Origin: Welwitschia mirabilis
Taxonomy: Eukaryota; Gnetophyta; Gnetopsida; Welwitschiales
Length of the DNA stretch: 64,000 nt
Assembly: GCA_051453625.1 (NCBI GenBank)
Contig: JBOZIK010000001.1
Span: 115,207,108-115,271,107 of the forward strand
Reading direction: 5' to 3'
Shown here: positions 21,915 through 33,810 of the stretch, in pieces
Position numbering within the stretch: position 1 is the stretch's first letter
Layout: every line of letters begins with the position of its first letter
Notes under the pieces: model-generated
Seen by the model: the letters and a program-made list of their open reading frames with translations, nothing else
The model's database searches: none
Told to the model about the DNA's origin: nothing
Made by a program: the position numbers and the translations under genes

Positions 21915-22142
21915 TCATATTATTTCATTAAGTGCCTCATTAATACCAATTTTTAAGCTACTTAAATTACCATCATTATGAGAAATACCTATTTTATTGA
22001 GGTAACTCATTAAAGTAGTTGCCATACCATTCAAAGAAAAGAAAAAGTAATCCTTAATGGGATGATAAAATGATAAAAAATTCAATCCAAAGAATTGAAA
22101 ATATTCATGTTTGATCCATAATTTAATGCATAAGAAATTCAA
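21915..22142 (-). other. Short open frame preserved in both duplication units, unrecognised
   Basis: 75 codons, beginning MNFLCIKLWIKHEYFQFFGL and including SLNGMATTLMSYLNKIG. The counterpart in unit 2 (about 42436-42265) keeps the same frame without frameshift (NFLCIEIWIKHESSQ, SLNSMATTLMSYLKKI) but starts with Leu, and most base differences alter the amino acid. It is a retroelement remnant or a chance frame, and I cannot assign a function. Confidence 0.3.
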
Positions 22143-22497
22143 TTAGAGTTTATGTAGAAATTCAAAGCCACTTTAAAAACTTTTTTATATTTGGTGAAAC
22201 AACATAACTATACTTATGATTATTTTTTAAAGATTGCTTCCAGCATTGTTTTATAAGTGTTTGCTAAAAATCCCATGATATATAATAAATTTATAAATGA
22301 TTTGTTGAAAATAAAAACTTAAAAATTATGTAGAAGCTACTTTGTTCATGAATTATAGATCTAGATGAAAATGAATTTTTAAGAGGTAATAACCTTTTGA
22401 AAGTATTATTAATACAAGAAGTCTAGGCAACTTTGTACTATACTTATGGACTCAAGATGAAATAGATAAAGGAGCCAATAAAAGAAAAATTAGGTAC

Positions 22498-23700
22498 TGT
22501 TAGGATTTTATATTTCCAATTGATGTTACTAATATGATCTTTGTAGAATGAAATGTGAATTTACAGATGCAAGAAGTTAAAGAATCCATAACCAAAAGAT
22601 AGTTAAGATTTGGACATGTTCTAATTGAAGTAACTTGATTTTCTATTCAAGTGCTTAAATTATGAGTTGATCGAACTTGGAAATACACATTTTGAGCTAC
22701 TTCATATGGGATCAACTAGATCTTTATGGGGTCAACTAGATCTCGAAATGCACTTTTTAAGGTTTTTAATGTATACTATTTCATATGGGGTTGATTGGAC
22801 TCATGTGGGGTCAACCAGACTTAGATAAATGTAGTCAAATAGTTTTAGATGGGGGTGACTAGATTAAGTAATAAATTCATTAGGATCAACCAAATAAGAA
22901 ATAGACCAATCAAATCAATTAATGTAAGTCACTTAGGTCAACTGGATGTTTTGAGGGGTTAACCAGTCAAAGCAGAAGCAAAAATTTTCAAACAATTTTC
23001 TAATAATTATTTCACCTAATTTATTCATTGTAAATGTTAGAATCTTTTCCAAATATCTAAGGACTATATTTTGGAGAAATCTATTTAAAGAGATGATACT
23101 CTCAATAATGAAATTAAATTGATTTTGAAAAGGGATGTTACACTCTTGATCTGAAGAGCTTATCTTTACCTTTGTACTAAATATAAGAAGTAAGGCTCCA
23201 TTGTTGGTACTTTAATTTGAGTGACTTAGAGCATAAAGGCTTCATCCCATTACTCACCCTTATAGGTTTTATAAAGGTTAAGACTTATATTTAAATTTTT
23301 TTTTTAATAAAGGTTAAGACTTAGCTTGAAAAGTCCATTTTGTAAAGGTTGAAACTTAGCCTAGGAAAGTCCATTTTATGAAGGTTGAGACTTAGCCTAC
23401 AAAAGTCTATTTTTGTAAAGGTTAAAGGTTATTGTAAAGGTTAAAGGTTATCCTTGAAAACTATATGGATAGTAAACTAATAAAGATCTATAGTAGTCTT
23501 GGTAATTAATGTCTTTCAAGAGTGGAGTAGGGTCTATCTGAAACCACTATAAGTCTTGTCTTGTGCATTACCTTGGTTCCACTTTTGGGTTTGTTTTGTT
23601 ATATATTTTTATGTTCTAATTTCTTTATTGGGTAGTAATAGTTGTTTAAATGTTTTAAGAAATCTTATTCACCACCACCTCTAGGGTTCTAGATACTACA
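22498..23700 (+). repeat. 5' LTR of the Sirevirus-like element
   Basis: Begins TGTTAGGATTTTATA and ends AGATACTACA, 1203 bp. Two internal repeat zones are visible: about nine GGGGTCAACTAGA-like words at 22700-22975, and four to five copies of a unit of about 37 bp containing AAGGTTGAGACTTAGCC at 23261-23460. Confidence 0.85.
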
Positions 23701-23702
23701 TT

Positions 23703-23714
23703 TAGTATCAGAGC
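23703..23714 (+). other. Primer-binding site, initiator tRNA-Met type
   Basis: TAGTATCAGAGC starts two bases after the LTR end. The copia consensus is TGGTATCAGAGC. Confidence 0.85.
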
Positions 23715-23877
23715 TCTAGGTTAAGTCAACACAATGATTTTAACCAATCTTTCACTCAATAACCCTAGCCATGAGTTCTTTCTAGGCCTCCACTATTTAA
23801 TGGAATAAACNNNNNNNNNNNNNNNNNNNNNNNNNNNNNNNNNNNNNNNNNNNNNNNNNNNNNNNNNNNNNNNNNNN

Positions 23878-25240
23878 TGATCACAAATTATATCCACCCT
23901 ACCACAACTTAAAAGGATGCAAAGGGAAATACTAAAGTAGTGTTGAAACCAAAAGATAAATGAACTTTATTAGATAAAACTAATGTAACTATTGATACTC
24001 ATACTTTGAATGCAATTTTTTATGTTGTATCTACAGATGAGTTTAAAATAATAGTGAAATTTGAGACTATCAAGAAAGCATGAGATATTCTTGCTATTAC
24101 TTACAAAGGAACATCCATTGTCAAGCAAGTAAAGATGTAGATGTTGATTATAAAATTTGAAGAGATTAAGATGGATTAAAAAAAATATTTAGGAATTATT
24201 TTCTAANNNNNNNNNNNNNNNNNNNNNNNNNNNNNNNNNNNNNNNNNNNNNNNNNNNNNNNNNNNNNNNNNNNNNNNNNNNNNNNNNNNNNNNNNNNNNN
24301 NNNNNNNNNNNNNNNNNNNNNNNNNNNNNNNNNNNNNNNNNNNNNNNNNNNNNNNNNNNNNNNNNNNNNNNNNNNNNNNNNNNNNNNNNNNNNNNNNNNN
24401 NNNNNNNNNNNNNNNNNNNNAAGAATATACAAAAAGTAACATGTCAGAATATGAATTAGATGAAGTAGCTCTTTTAGCAAGAAAATTTAAATCATTTCTA
24501 TTGAGAGAAGAGATGAAGAAATTAGCAAAGAGTTTAGGCATATGAAAATCAATTATAACAATAATAGAAAACTAAAGAACCTAAAGGAACCCTCACTAGT
24601 AGCCACTTGGGATAATCTTAAAGAATAAGAAGAAGAAAGCTCAGATGAAGAATATGGAGGAAGTAGAATACTATCTTTCATGGAACTTATGAACCTCACT
24701 TCTCAGTCATTAAAATTTGCTCACCATGATGAATTGGACATGAGTGAAAATGAATAAGAGGAGGATGTTAAAGGAACATGTCATGGACTATATCATGAAT
24801 GTGAAAGACTTACTCTAAAAGTTAATGAACTAAACAAGATATTCAAGGACTTGAAAAGGGAACATGAATAATTTAAGCCAGTATTTACAAGTCTTAATTA
24901 TATTTATAGAAGGATTGAAAAAACTTGAGAAGATGATTGGATTGGGACAACTTTCACATGATAAAAAAGGTATTTGATTTGAAGGAAATAGTACATCAAC
25001 ATAATATAGTGAGGTAAGTATTAAAAGTATAACATTTTCTAGAAGAAACATTACTTGTCATTCTTATTGCAAATTTGGGGATTTAAAATTTTATTGTCCA
25101 TATAGAAAAAGTATGTATTTTGTAAACATTAATGCTTTATCATTTAAATTTGTTCCCAAATAAGCCTCTATTTAAAAGTTAAGAAAGGCCATATGGGTAA
25201 AATCTAAGAATTTAGAATCTTTTTGATCTTACAAAATTTC
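23878..25240 (+). pseudogene. Ty1/copia gag (UBN2-type) remnant
   Basis: Plus-strand frames give THTLNAIFYVVSTDEFKII, then ETIKKA, a stop, DILAITYKGTSIVKQVKM, and FEEIKMD, which is the copia gag signature (ALNAIFCAVS.DEF..I, A-x-AWDILxxTHEGT-x-VKxxKLQML). After the gap at 24207-24420 come a Lys-rich stretch, an acidic SSDEEYG-like region, coiled-coil-like sequence near 24790-24870, and CHSYCKFGDLKFYCPYRK near 25057-25110. That last is a zinc knuckle (C-x2-C-x4-H-x4-C) whose His is Leu. It ends near an IWVKSKNLES segment resembling the IWVPK motif before protease. There are many stops. Confidence 0.75.
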
Positions 25241-26036
25241 AAATTTCACATTGGTTCTTATTATTTTAACTAAGTGTTATTTATTATGTTATTTTTTAAA
25301 CTATTAATTACTGTAATATGATGTACTCCTTGGAAGCGTCATTATAATATTTACCTTATTTTTGTATGAGAAGCTCATTACTGTATGGTCATTAAGGTTA
25401 TTATGATTAGCTAAGAAAGGTTATATATACTTTAGTTGTTATTGTTCTATTGAATTTGCATCTTAATGGTAATTTATTATGAATATTTTTCTATAATATT
25501 TGAATATTATGATGTTTCACTTTGTAATTAAATCTTGTTATCATGAACATAAATGAGTTGGTTTTATTTTATAATGAATTGAAAATAATCATCTCATTTA
25601 CATACTTGCTTTGGAAACTCTATCATGACTATTATTATTTTTTATAGACATATACATATGGAATAAAGTTAAGGGGAGAAAATATGGTATTTATTGCCAT
25701 ATGTCTAAGGTTTATAGCTATTAATCTCTCTTTCTTTCTCCTTTGTCATTACTGTCAAAAGGGGGAGAAAATATCAAGTTTTCAGAAAGATGTATGCATA
25801 AAAATTCCATAGTTAAAATTTTTAATGAACTAAAAATGGTTTTGTTTTAGAAATATTTCTTTTTTAATAAGGAAATGTACCTTTACTTAATATTGTTTTT
25901 ATGGCTTCATGAAAGGGGGGGATTTAATTATGTCAATATGCATTGTTAGATTGATGAAAGAAAGAGCTTAAAGAAGAAATATTTGTTTGGTCTTGAAATG
26001 ATTTATTTTTTTTTCATTAATGTCAAAGGAGGAGAT
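25241..26036 (+). other. Sirevirus 3' internal region with repeated polypurine tracts
   Basis: Purine tracts occur at 25672-25682 (AAGGGGAGAAA), 25757-25770 (AAAAGGGGGAGAAA), 25912-25922 (AAAGGGGGGGA) and 26025-26035 (AAAGGAGGAGA). The last abuts the 3' LTR and is the functional-position polypurine tract. Each follows a GTCA- or CATG-type context. No coding sequence remains. Confidence 0.75.
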
Positions 26037-27208
26037 TTTTAAAATTTTATATTGCCAATTGATATCAAACTAATATGATCTTTATAGAATGAAATGTGAT
26101 TTTACAGATGCAAAAAGCTAAAGAATCCATAGCCAAAAGATAGGATTTGGACATGTTTTGATTGAAGTAACTTGATTTTCTATCTAAGAACTTAAAATAG
26201 GAGCCGAATGAATTTAGAAATACATAATTTGGGCTAATTCATGTGAAGTTGACTAGATATTTATGGGGTCGACTAGACCTAATGCACTTTTTGGGCTTCT
26301 TCATATGCGCTATTTCATATGGAGTTGACCAGACTCATGTGGGGTTGACTGAACTTAGACAAATGTTATCGACTAGATTTCAGATGGGGGCAAATAGATC
26401 AAGTAACATAAGTCATTAAGATTGACCAGATAAAAAAGGAATCAACTAGATCAAGTAACATGAGTCACTCGGGTCGACCAAATGTTTTGAAGGGTTGACT
26501 AGCTAGAGTGAAAGTAGAAATGTTCAAACAATTTTCTAATTATTATTTCACCTAATCTATTTATTGTAAATGTTATAATCCTTTTCAACTATCTAAGAAA
26601 ATATGTTTAAAGAGGTGATACTGAAAAACCTTGATAATGAGATTGAATTGATTTTAAAAAGGAAGATTACACTTTCCATCTAAAGAGCTTATCTTTATAA
26701 CATCATTCTTCTCTTTCTTAGTACTTACCTTTGTATTAAATCTGAGTAATAAGGCTCCTTTGTTAGTACTTGGATTTAGTCAACTTAGAGCATAAAGGCT
26801 TCATTCCATTACTCACCCTTAACAGTTTTAATTCAATTCAGGGATTGAGACTTAGCATGAAAAAGTCCATTTTATGAAGGTTGAGACTAGCCTTGAAAAG
26901 TTCATTTTATGAAGGTTGAGCCTTAGCCTTCAAAAGTCCATTTTTGCAAAGGTTAAAGGTTAGCCTTAAGAACCAAGTGGATAGTAAACTAACAAAGATC
27001 CAAAGCGATCTTGGTAATTCGATACCTTCCAAGAGTAAAGTAGGTTTATCCCAAACCATTATAAATCTTGTCTCATGCATTACTTTAATTCTACTTTTGA
27101 GTTTATTTTGTAATATCTTTTTATGTCATAATTTCTTTCTTGGGTAGTAATAATTATTTGAATTTCTTAAGAAATCCTATTCACCCCTCTAGGGTTTTAG
27201 ATCCTATA
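26037..27208 (+). repeat. 3' LTR of the Sirevirus-like element
   Basis: Aligns with 22498-23700 over its length with clear divergence. The first bases have decayed from TGTTAGG to TTTTAAA and the end from CTACA to CCTATA. It keeps the GGGGTCGACTAGA-like words (26245-26505) and the AAGGTTGAGAC tandem repeats (26840-26965). Confidence 0.85.
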
Positions 27209-28249
27209 GGTATAATGATTATAGAGTAGCAAAACTAATAGTTTAAAGAATATTTAAAGAAGACTAGAAAGAAAATGGAAGAACATTGCCTAAAATTTGA
27301 TGAAGCTTTTTAAAAATATAAAATATAGGTCCAAACTACATATATTAGAAGAAAGAGGAAACTACTAATAGTAAAAATAAATAACAAAGTACTCTAATAT
27401 CAACTTAATAACACATAATTGTAGGTTTCTTAGCTTAAAGAAAAGATGAATTAGATCTCATAAGAGAAAGATGAAAAAGTAAAAGTACTCATTGAAAAAT
27501 AAACTACTACTATTAAAGATATCTATGTTCAAATTGAGAAATTATGTTAAGCTTAGGTTCTAAAGTAATTAGAACCTTCTAAGTATATGCAAATTAGAGA
27601 ACCTAAAAAGAGTGTTGAAAATGATTATGGACTAGCTAAACTAGCTAGTTAAGGAACTATTGACACACTAGATCTTGAATACATGATATAATAATTACTA
27701 ATACTAATGATATAAAATTTTATTGTACTAAATGAAAATCTTTTCTATGTTTCACCATTTAAAAATGTAATTTTTTAAACTAATAAAATAAAAAGTTGTA
27801 AAACATATCTATGTTTATATTATAACTTTATCCAGGGATGAAACAAGCCTTATCATGAAATAAATATTTAAACATAATAAGCCATATTTTGAAAAGGGAA
27901 ACAACATTGATTGTCAAAGAAATCATTTTCTAGTTTAAATGAAAGAAACTAAATCTAAATTATTAAAGTAAGATTAAGTAGTAAAATGTCTGTCCATTAA
28001 AATAATACTTTAGAATAAAGGAAGATACCTAAATAACTAGAAGTGATGAAGTTTTTAAAACATTTCTATTTTAGCAATCCTTAAAACAAAAATAGAAAAA
28101 ATAATTTTAGAAATGATAAACCAACTAGAAGAAAGGAAAATGAAATCAAAAGGAGATGAATCAGAAGATGAACATAAAACCAATCTAAAGTAATTCAAAA
28201 ATTAAGACAAAAGTATAAAAGAGTAAACTAAGTTAAAATTGAAGGAGAG

Positions 28250-28702
28250 CATTATAAAATTACCATAATTACTATAACAATTATTAACGTGGTTAATGGA
28301 ACATGAAATAACATGTTTTATTTAACATCTAATGGGCAAACCTTTTGTGTTGGCAAAATACAATATAAGGATGAAGATTGTTCATTCAATTAATATTAGT
28401 TCAATCAATTGATTTAAGTAGAGGAATTTTGATAAAATAGTTGAAGTTACAAACACCTAAATCAAAGACTTAGATAGATGGTTCACTCATGGGTTACCTA
28501 CCTAGTCTCATGTCGAAAAATTATTTGTAATAATTATTTATTATTAATTATTAAATCATTTAATTATTTACATAAAACACTTAATATATTATAAAGTTTA
28601 ATTTTACATTTTTAATTTTTATTTTTACTTATCATGCAACAACCTGAAGCTTTATTGTTTTATCTAAACAAGTTATAAAAACATTCTATAATTAATTCTA
28701 TG
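28250..28702 (+). repeat. LTR-like segment in unit 1, inverted relative to 30107-30530
   Basis: Its reverse complement aligns with 30107-30530 (shared words such as AATTAATAATTAATAATAAA, GTTACTCTTG-like and TTTTGTTACATTTTA on one strand). A direct copy sits at 19240 and, in unit 2, at 43760. Borders are approximate. Confidence 0.55.
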
Positions 28703-30094
28703 CATTATTAGACTTTGTCTCACTTCAACATATGAAAATTCCTAATGGGACAAAGCTAAAACTTGGTATAGATTGTATTTATTCTACCACTTTAATTATG
28801 TAACTTTACATTTTAATTAGTTTAAAAAATTAAAGTCTTATTCATATTAATTATCATCACTAATTAACCTACGCTAGTTTCAATAACATAATGGCATATA
28901 AAATGATAGAGGAGGGAAAATAAGAAAAAGAATAAGAAGTAAAATAACATTACATAATAAATTGAAGAAAAGATTTAGAGCATGTATTAAAGGATCTACT
29001 CACAAACCATAGAAGAAAATACAGCAGCATAGAGACACAAAGTTATAAAACTCCTTCAATAATAAAAAGTAAATAATTAGTTTAGCTTTTTTAATTTTTA
29101 TACATTAGTTATGAACTTATCACATGTGATTTTAAAAAAATTATAAATTTTATTTAATTTTGCCTTCATTTAATTTGACAAGCTATTTATTACTAAATGA
29201 CATAAAGTATGCTATGTTAATTATGAAAACTATATTTCATTGATACACATAGGTATTCCTTATTAAAGAAAGTACCTATAAGATGATGTTAGCAGTGTTT
29301 TATTAGTAAGTTTTAGAAAGTAAGATGCAAGAAATAAGGTCTACATATTTTATCCTTAAGGAAAATATTACTTCTTATTTTTTTTAGCCTATAAAGATAA
29401 CACTTTGATGGTTGAAAAAATTTAACTTTATTGAACAAGAATAACATTATCTCAACTATGCTATTAACTTTTCAATTTTGTAGCTTTATCATTAAGTTTA
29501 AAAAAAAAAATGTTTGTGGGACATCTCTAACATGTAAGCTTTGTATATCCTATCAATTTTAGTTTCAATATTTCATTGTTTCATAATATAGGAATGCTCG
29601 TCTTTGGATATCATATGGAATTAGTTATTTTTTTAATTATTCATGTTATTTTAGTGCTTTATACTAGACGAATGATTTTTAATCATGTTCTTCATTTCAC
29701 TATTCCTCGTTTACTATTTTAATTTCATTAACTTTGATTAGAGGGCGTTAATCTTCAAGGGGGTCATATTTTAATTCTATTAAAATAAGAATCATAAAAC
29801 ATTGTAAGATCTAAGTTATTTTGGGGTGGGTTAATTTCACCTCTATAACTCTTGCACCTTGACATTATATACAAATGATCTCAGCCCTTCCTTATTATAC
29901 CCTTTTAATATAAGATGAATTATTATGATATTAGTTTAAAGTCATGTCTAAAGTTTTTTATTATTAGTTAATGAAATAAAGAAATTTATTTCACTTTATT
30001 AAGTAGTTAAAACTACCTATTGTAAATCTTATTTTGGAGTTTCATTAATGAACTTCACTTATTCTACCACTTGTGTTTTATGACCATACCATTT

Positions 30095-30106
30095 GCTCTG
30101 ATATGA
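30095..30106 (-). other. Primer-binding site, tRNA-Met type, next to the 30107 LTR-like segment
   Basis: The minus strand reads TCATATCAGAGC, 10 of 12 bases matching TGGTATCAGAGC, immediately outside TGTTAGAATTTG at 30107. This identifies the 30107 segment as a minus-strand 5' LTR. Confidence 0.5.
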
Positions 30107-30530
30107 TGTTAGAATTTGAAATAGTATAATTTAGTAACATGTTAAATAACAAGGTTAAACTCTAATTGTTTCATGGATTGAATACCAAAAAAAAAAAAAT
30201 TTCTTTCAATACATTCCAAAATATATACAATTAATAATTAATAATAAAACATTATTACAATTAATTATCTAGATAGGTGGCTCATGAACTAGTTTCTTAA
30301 GTCTTAAAGTTACTCTTGTATAACTTTAAGTGTTTTGTTACATTTTATTTGACTCTAAAATATTTTATCTTTTTGTTCAAGTAAATTATTTAAAATGGAT
30401 GATCTTAGTTTATATAGTATTTCATAAGGTAGTAAGAATTGCATATTTTGGACATAAAATGAAATATGTTGTTTTACATTTTCTTAATGAGGTTAACAAT
30501 GTCTTTGCATTAGTTTAATTAAATTACTAA
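30107..30530 (-). repeat. LTR-like segment in unit 1, minus orientation
   Basis: Begins TGTTAGAATTTG beside a tRNA-Met primer-binding site. The inverted partner is 28250-28702. The unit 2 counterpart starts at 45535 (TGTTAGAACTTGG). The right border is uncertain. Confidence 0.5.
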
Positions 30531-33039
30531 CATTCACATATAGGTTTTTTTAGAAAAATGGCAAAGATAAAAAACATGGATAAAACTATTTGATATGCAT
30601 ACTAAGGAAATAAAAGATTTAAAAAATTAAAATATTTTAAGTATTATCCAATTGATAAATCTTAATGATAAATATACAATAAGAGATGTCATATTTTAGG
30701 AATTATATGAGTTTGTCATAGATGCTCAAAGATAACATTTCAAAATGCTATAGTTTTTTTACTTGTTACAACATTATATTATAACAAGATACCATCATAG
30801 TTGGATCATGAAAAAGTTTAAATGGGATTTGATCCTTAGATAATCAAGTGCTAATCCATTAAATCACTATAAACTTTTAATAGCCATTAAAGGACATCAT
30901 TGAGAGATATTAAATAATAATGAAAGTAGTAATTAATTAAAATGATTAAACATTATTAAATAAGTTTTATTTAAGTTCTTAAAATTACCCTAGGGAATCC
31001 ATTAACCTACTAATATAAGATAAAAAATTGAGACAATGTCTTTTTGATGCCGTCACTTAGCTAACCTAGAAATCATAATAACAATTAGGGCTAGAGAGGA
31101 GGGCAACCACTAAGGAGGAATTTGTTGAAGTGAAGATGAGATTAGGATTATATTCTTCCACTTGATGAAAAAGAGTACAATCTTTCATGAGCATGAAATT
31201 TTTTGAAATATGTATACCTAAGCTTTTAAGATTATAGGGGAAAATTAAATTAAGAAAATGTATGCCTTTTTAAAAAGAGAAACTAATAAGATAGATTTGT
31301 TGTAGTCTCAACTATAAAAGGGTTCTAATAAGATCGGTAATTTATAAGTTCTAAAACAATCATTTGGATATAAATGTTAGACCTTTCTTAAAAGAGTTGA
31401 GAAAATCCAAATTAAAATGTCCTAAGCAACTTAAAAAATCCTTGATGTAAGTCTATTGAAAATCACACGAAATGTTTGAAAATCCTCTCTAACTTTTAAT
31501 AAGATAAAAAGAAAAAGATAAACATGAAGAATAATAAACATTGGATTAATAAGAATAGATTTACAAACTAGATATTTGCATGTTTAAGTGAGATATTTAC
31601 CTTTTAATTTATCTAGCTTCTTTTAAACCTTTATATAACCTAATTCCAAAGAGTAAATGTGAAAACATAAAAATTAAAAGGAATGTCTAAAAGCTTAAGG
31701 GTTTTAGTTTATTATACTTTATGATTATCCTTTTTTGGTAGATATTAGTAACTACATTTATAAATATAAATTTAAGACATACACTAATTAATAGAAAATT
31801 GTAATAAGGAGTAGTTTTAATTAATTTGAAAAAGAAGCTGATGGATACCTACTATGTGATTATTCATAAAGAAAAAGAGATCATATAAAAAATGCATATT
31901 TATAAGTTTGTTGTTAACTCTAATATGAATAATGTTGAGAATCAAAACACAAGAAATATTTTTCCAAAAACAAAATTTTATTTCTTCATCTATTAGTATA
32001 CTAAGGAACTTGCTTCTAAATACAGGCAAACTGCTAGGGTCTTACTAAGATTTTCACACATTCCTAGTAATGTGACCATCATGCACATTATAAGCCTTAG
32101 GAATTTCCTCCTTAATGGGGGAATACACTCTCTTTTAAGTGTAAACTAGAGTTCCTTAATGAAAACTTTGAGAATGTCACCTCCAATAAAGCCTTCTAAT
32201 AGGAGTTGTTATGTGGGGGAACTACTTTATTAAATAAGTAGTTAATTTACTTCTATGCATTCCATAGTAAGTAGGACTATCATGTGCATTACACAGATCA
32301 TAATTCTCAAATAAAAATGTACTACACCTCTTATAGTACTAGGTCAGAATTATACAACACATTTTTTAGTACTAGGATTCAAGAATGATTTCAAACAAAG
32401 GCTCAAAAGTCAAATGAAGCTCATAATGTACAATAAAAAGATGAGTCTAAATCAATTATTTTCAATTAAATTTTGGATTGAAAGTGCTAGAACTTTTCTT
32501 GATTAAGTATTTTTATTTAAGTTTAATTATTGATTCTATGTTTAAATGATATACTAGTGTAATAACTTCATGTTATATAAGTTCCTTAGTTTTTTGTGCC
32601 AACTCAAATGTACCATTTTCTACAAGTGCATAGTATTCTTATTTCATAACTTAGATCCACTAATTCTATAAAATGTTGTCCTTAAAAGAATTTGGTTTAT
32701 CATCAAAGATCAAGTAGAGCTTATCATTATTATTAGAATGAGATGTATATTAGCCATGAATAGTTTTACTTTTATCCTTCTCATCATTATGAATATCTTG
32801 TAGAGTAGACTATAGCTAATTACTTTAATGTCTTCTTTAGATAGTATCAGTTACACTAATACTAGAATTATGATTAAGCATGATAGAAGCATTAAATTAC
32901 TCTATTCCTATAGGTTGTGAATTAGAAATACCAATATAAGAAATTAAAGCATTACTGGTAGCCACATCTTCTCCCTTAACTATAGGATACTATGGTTAGT
33001 GGATTAAAAGAAGGATAAAGATTTAAAGAATTAAGCTTT

Positions 33040-33810
33040 AAATGCTTGTTTGAAGTCTCTAAAAATATGACATTACAAGAAATAATAATCTTATAATGCT
33101 TTGAAAGGTAATAGCTCTTATAGTCAATTGGATATTCCATAAAGATGCTAATGTGAGCATATTCTTCAAATGTATCATGTTGTTTGCTTAGGATATAGAC
33201 TTAGTAGTTAAAATAAAACATGAAAATGATTCTACTTTAACTTGTATTCATACCAATTTTCAACTAGAGATATTCTTTTTTAAATATATTAACCAATATG
33301 ATTATTAATATGTACTATTATATTCACTGCTTCACCTAAAAAATAGGTCATACAACCACTGAAATACATCATGAAATGTATCATATCCATGATAGTATGA
33401 TTAAATCACTTGATAATGCCATTTTTTAAAAGTTTCCTTATGCAAGTATTCAAATGTCAAATTCCTTTGAAAGCAAGAATGTCTTTGAACTGAGTAGATA
33501 TGTACTCACCATTGTTATCTAAGTAGAAAATTTTAATCCTTAAGTTAGATTTCTTTTACATTTTAGTTTAAACATCTTGAAAATATCTAAAGATTGTGAT
33601 TTGAATTTGATAAAATATACCTAATCCATTTAGGAATAATTAACAATAAAGAATATTAAGTAATAAAATTTGTCTAGAGTGGAAATTAGCATCAGTTTAC
33701 ATAGATCACTATGCATAAGTAGTAGCTTTTGATTGATATGCCACTTATTTGGTAAAACCATTATCTAGTTACTTTTCTCATAATACATGCTTTACATTGA
33801 AAAATCCCAT
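33040..33810 (-). pseudogene. Ty1/copia integrase remnant, unit 1
   Basis: Integrase inserts the element's cDNA into the genome. Minus strand, in order: CKACIMRK (second half of the zinc-binding motif), LLMHSDLCKLMLISTLDKFY (family: LELVHTDLCGPM), FIKFKSQSLDIFKMFK, IKIFYLDNNGEY (family: IKTLRSDNGGEY, with the second catalytic Asp), FKDILAFKGI, TIMDMIHFMMYFS, GEAVNI, and YKSYYLSKHYKIIISCNVIF (family: YRLYNPKTKKIIISRDVVF). Stops and small shifts occur throughout. The same blocks occur at 55130-54360. Confidence 0.8.

Larger units (their letters stand above)
22498..27208 (+). mobile_element. Non-autonomous Sirevirus-like Ty1/copia retrotransposon
   Basis: Two direct LTRs (22498-23700 and 26037-27208) enclose about 2.3 kb. 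In order: a tRNA-Met primer-binding site, a copia gag with decayed zinc knuckle, and a non-coding tail with four purine tracts. Protease, integrase, reverse transcriptase and RNase H are missing between about 25240 and 25670. Near-identical 5 bp flanks (GGTAC at 22493-22497, GGTAT at 27209-27213) mark the target duplication, and the uninterrupted site is present in unit 2 near 42778. Long LTRs and multiple AAAGGGGGAGA-type tracts are Sirevirus features. Confidence 0.8.
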
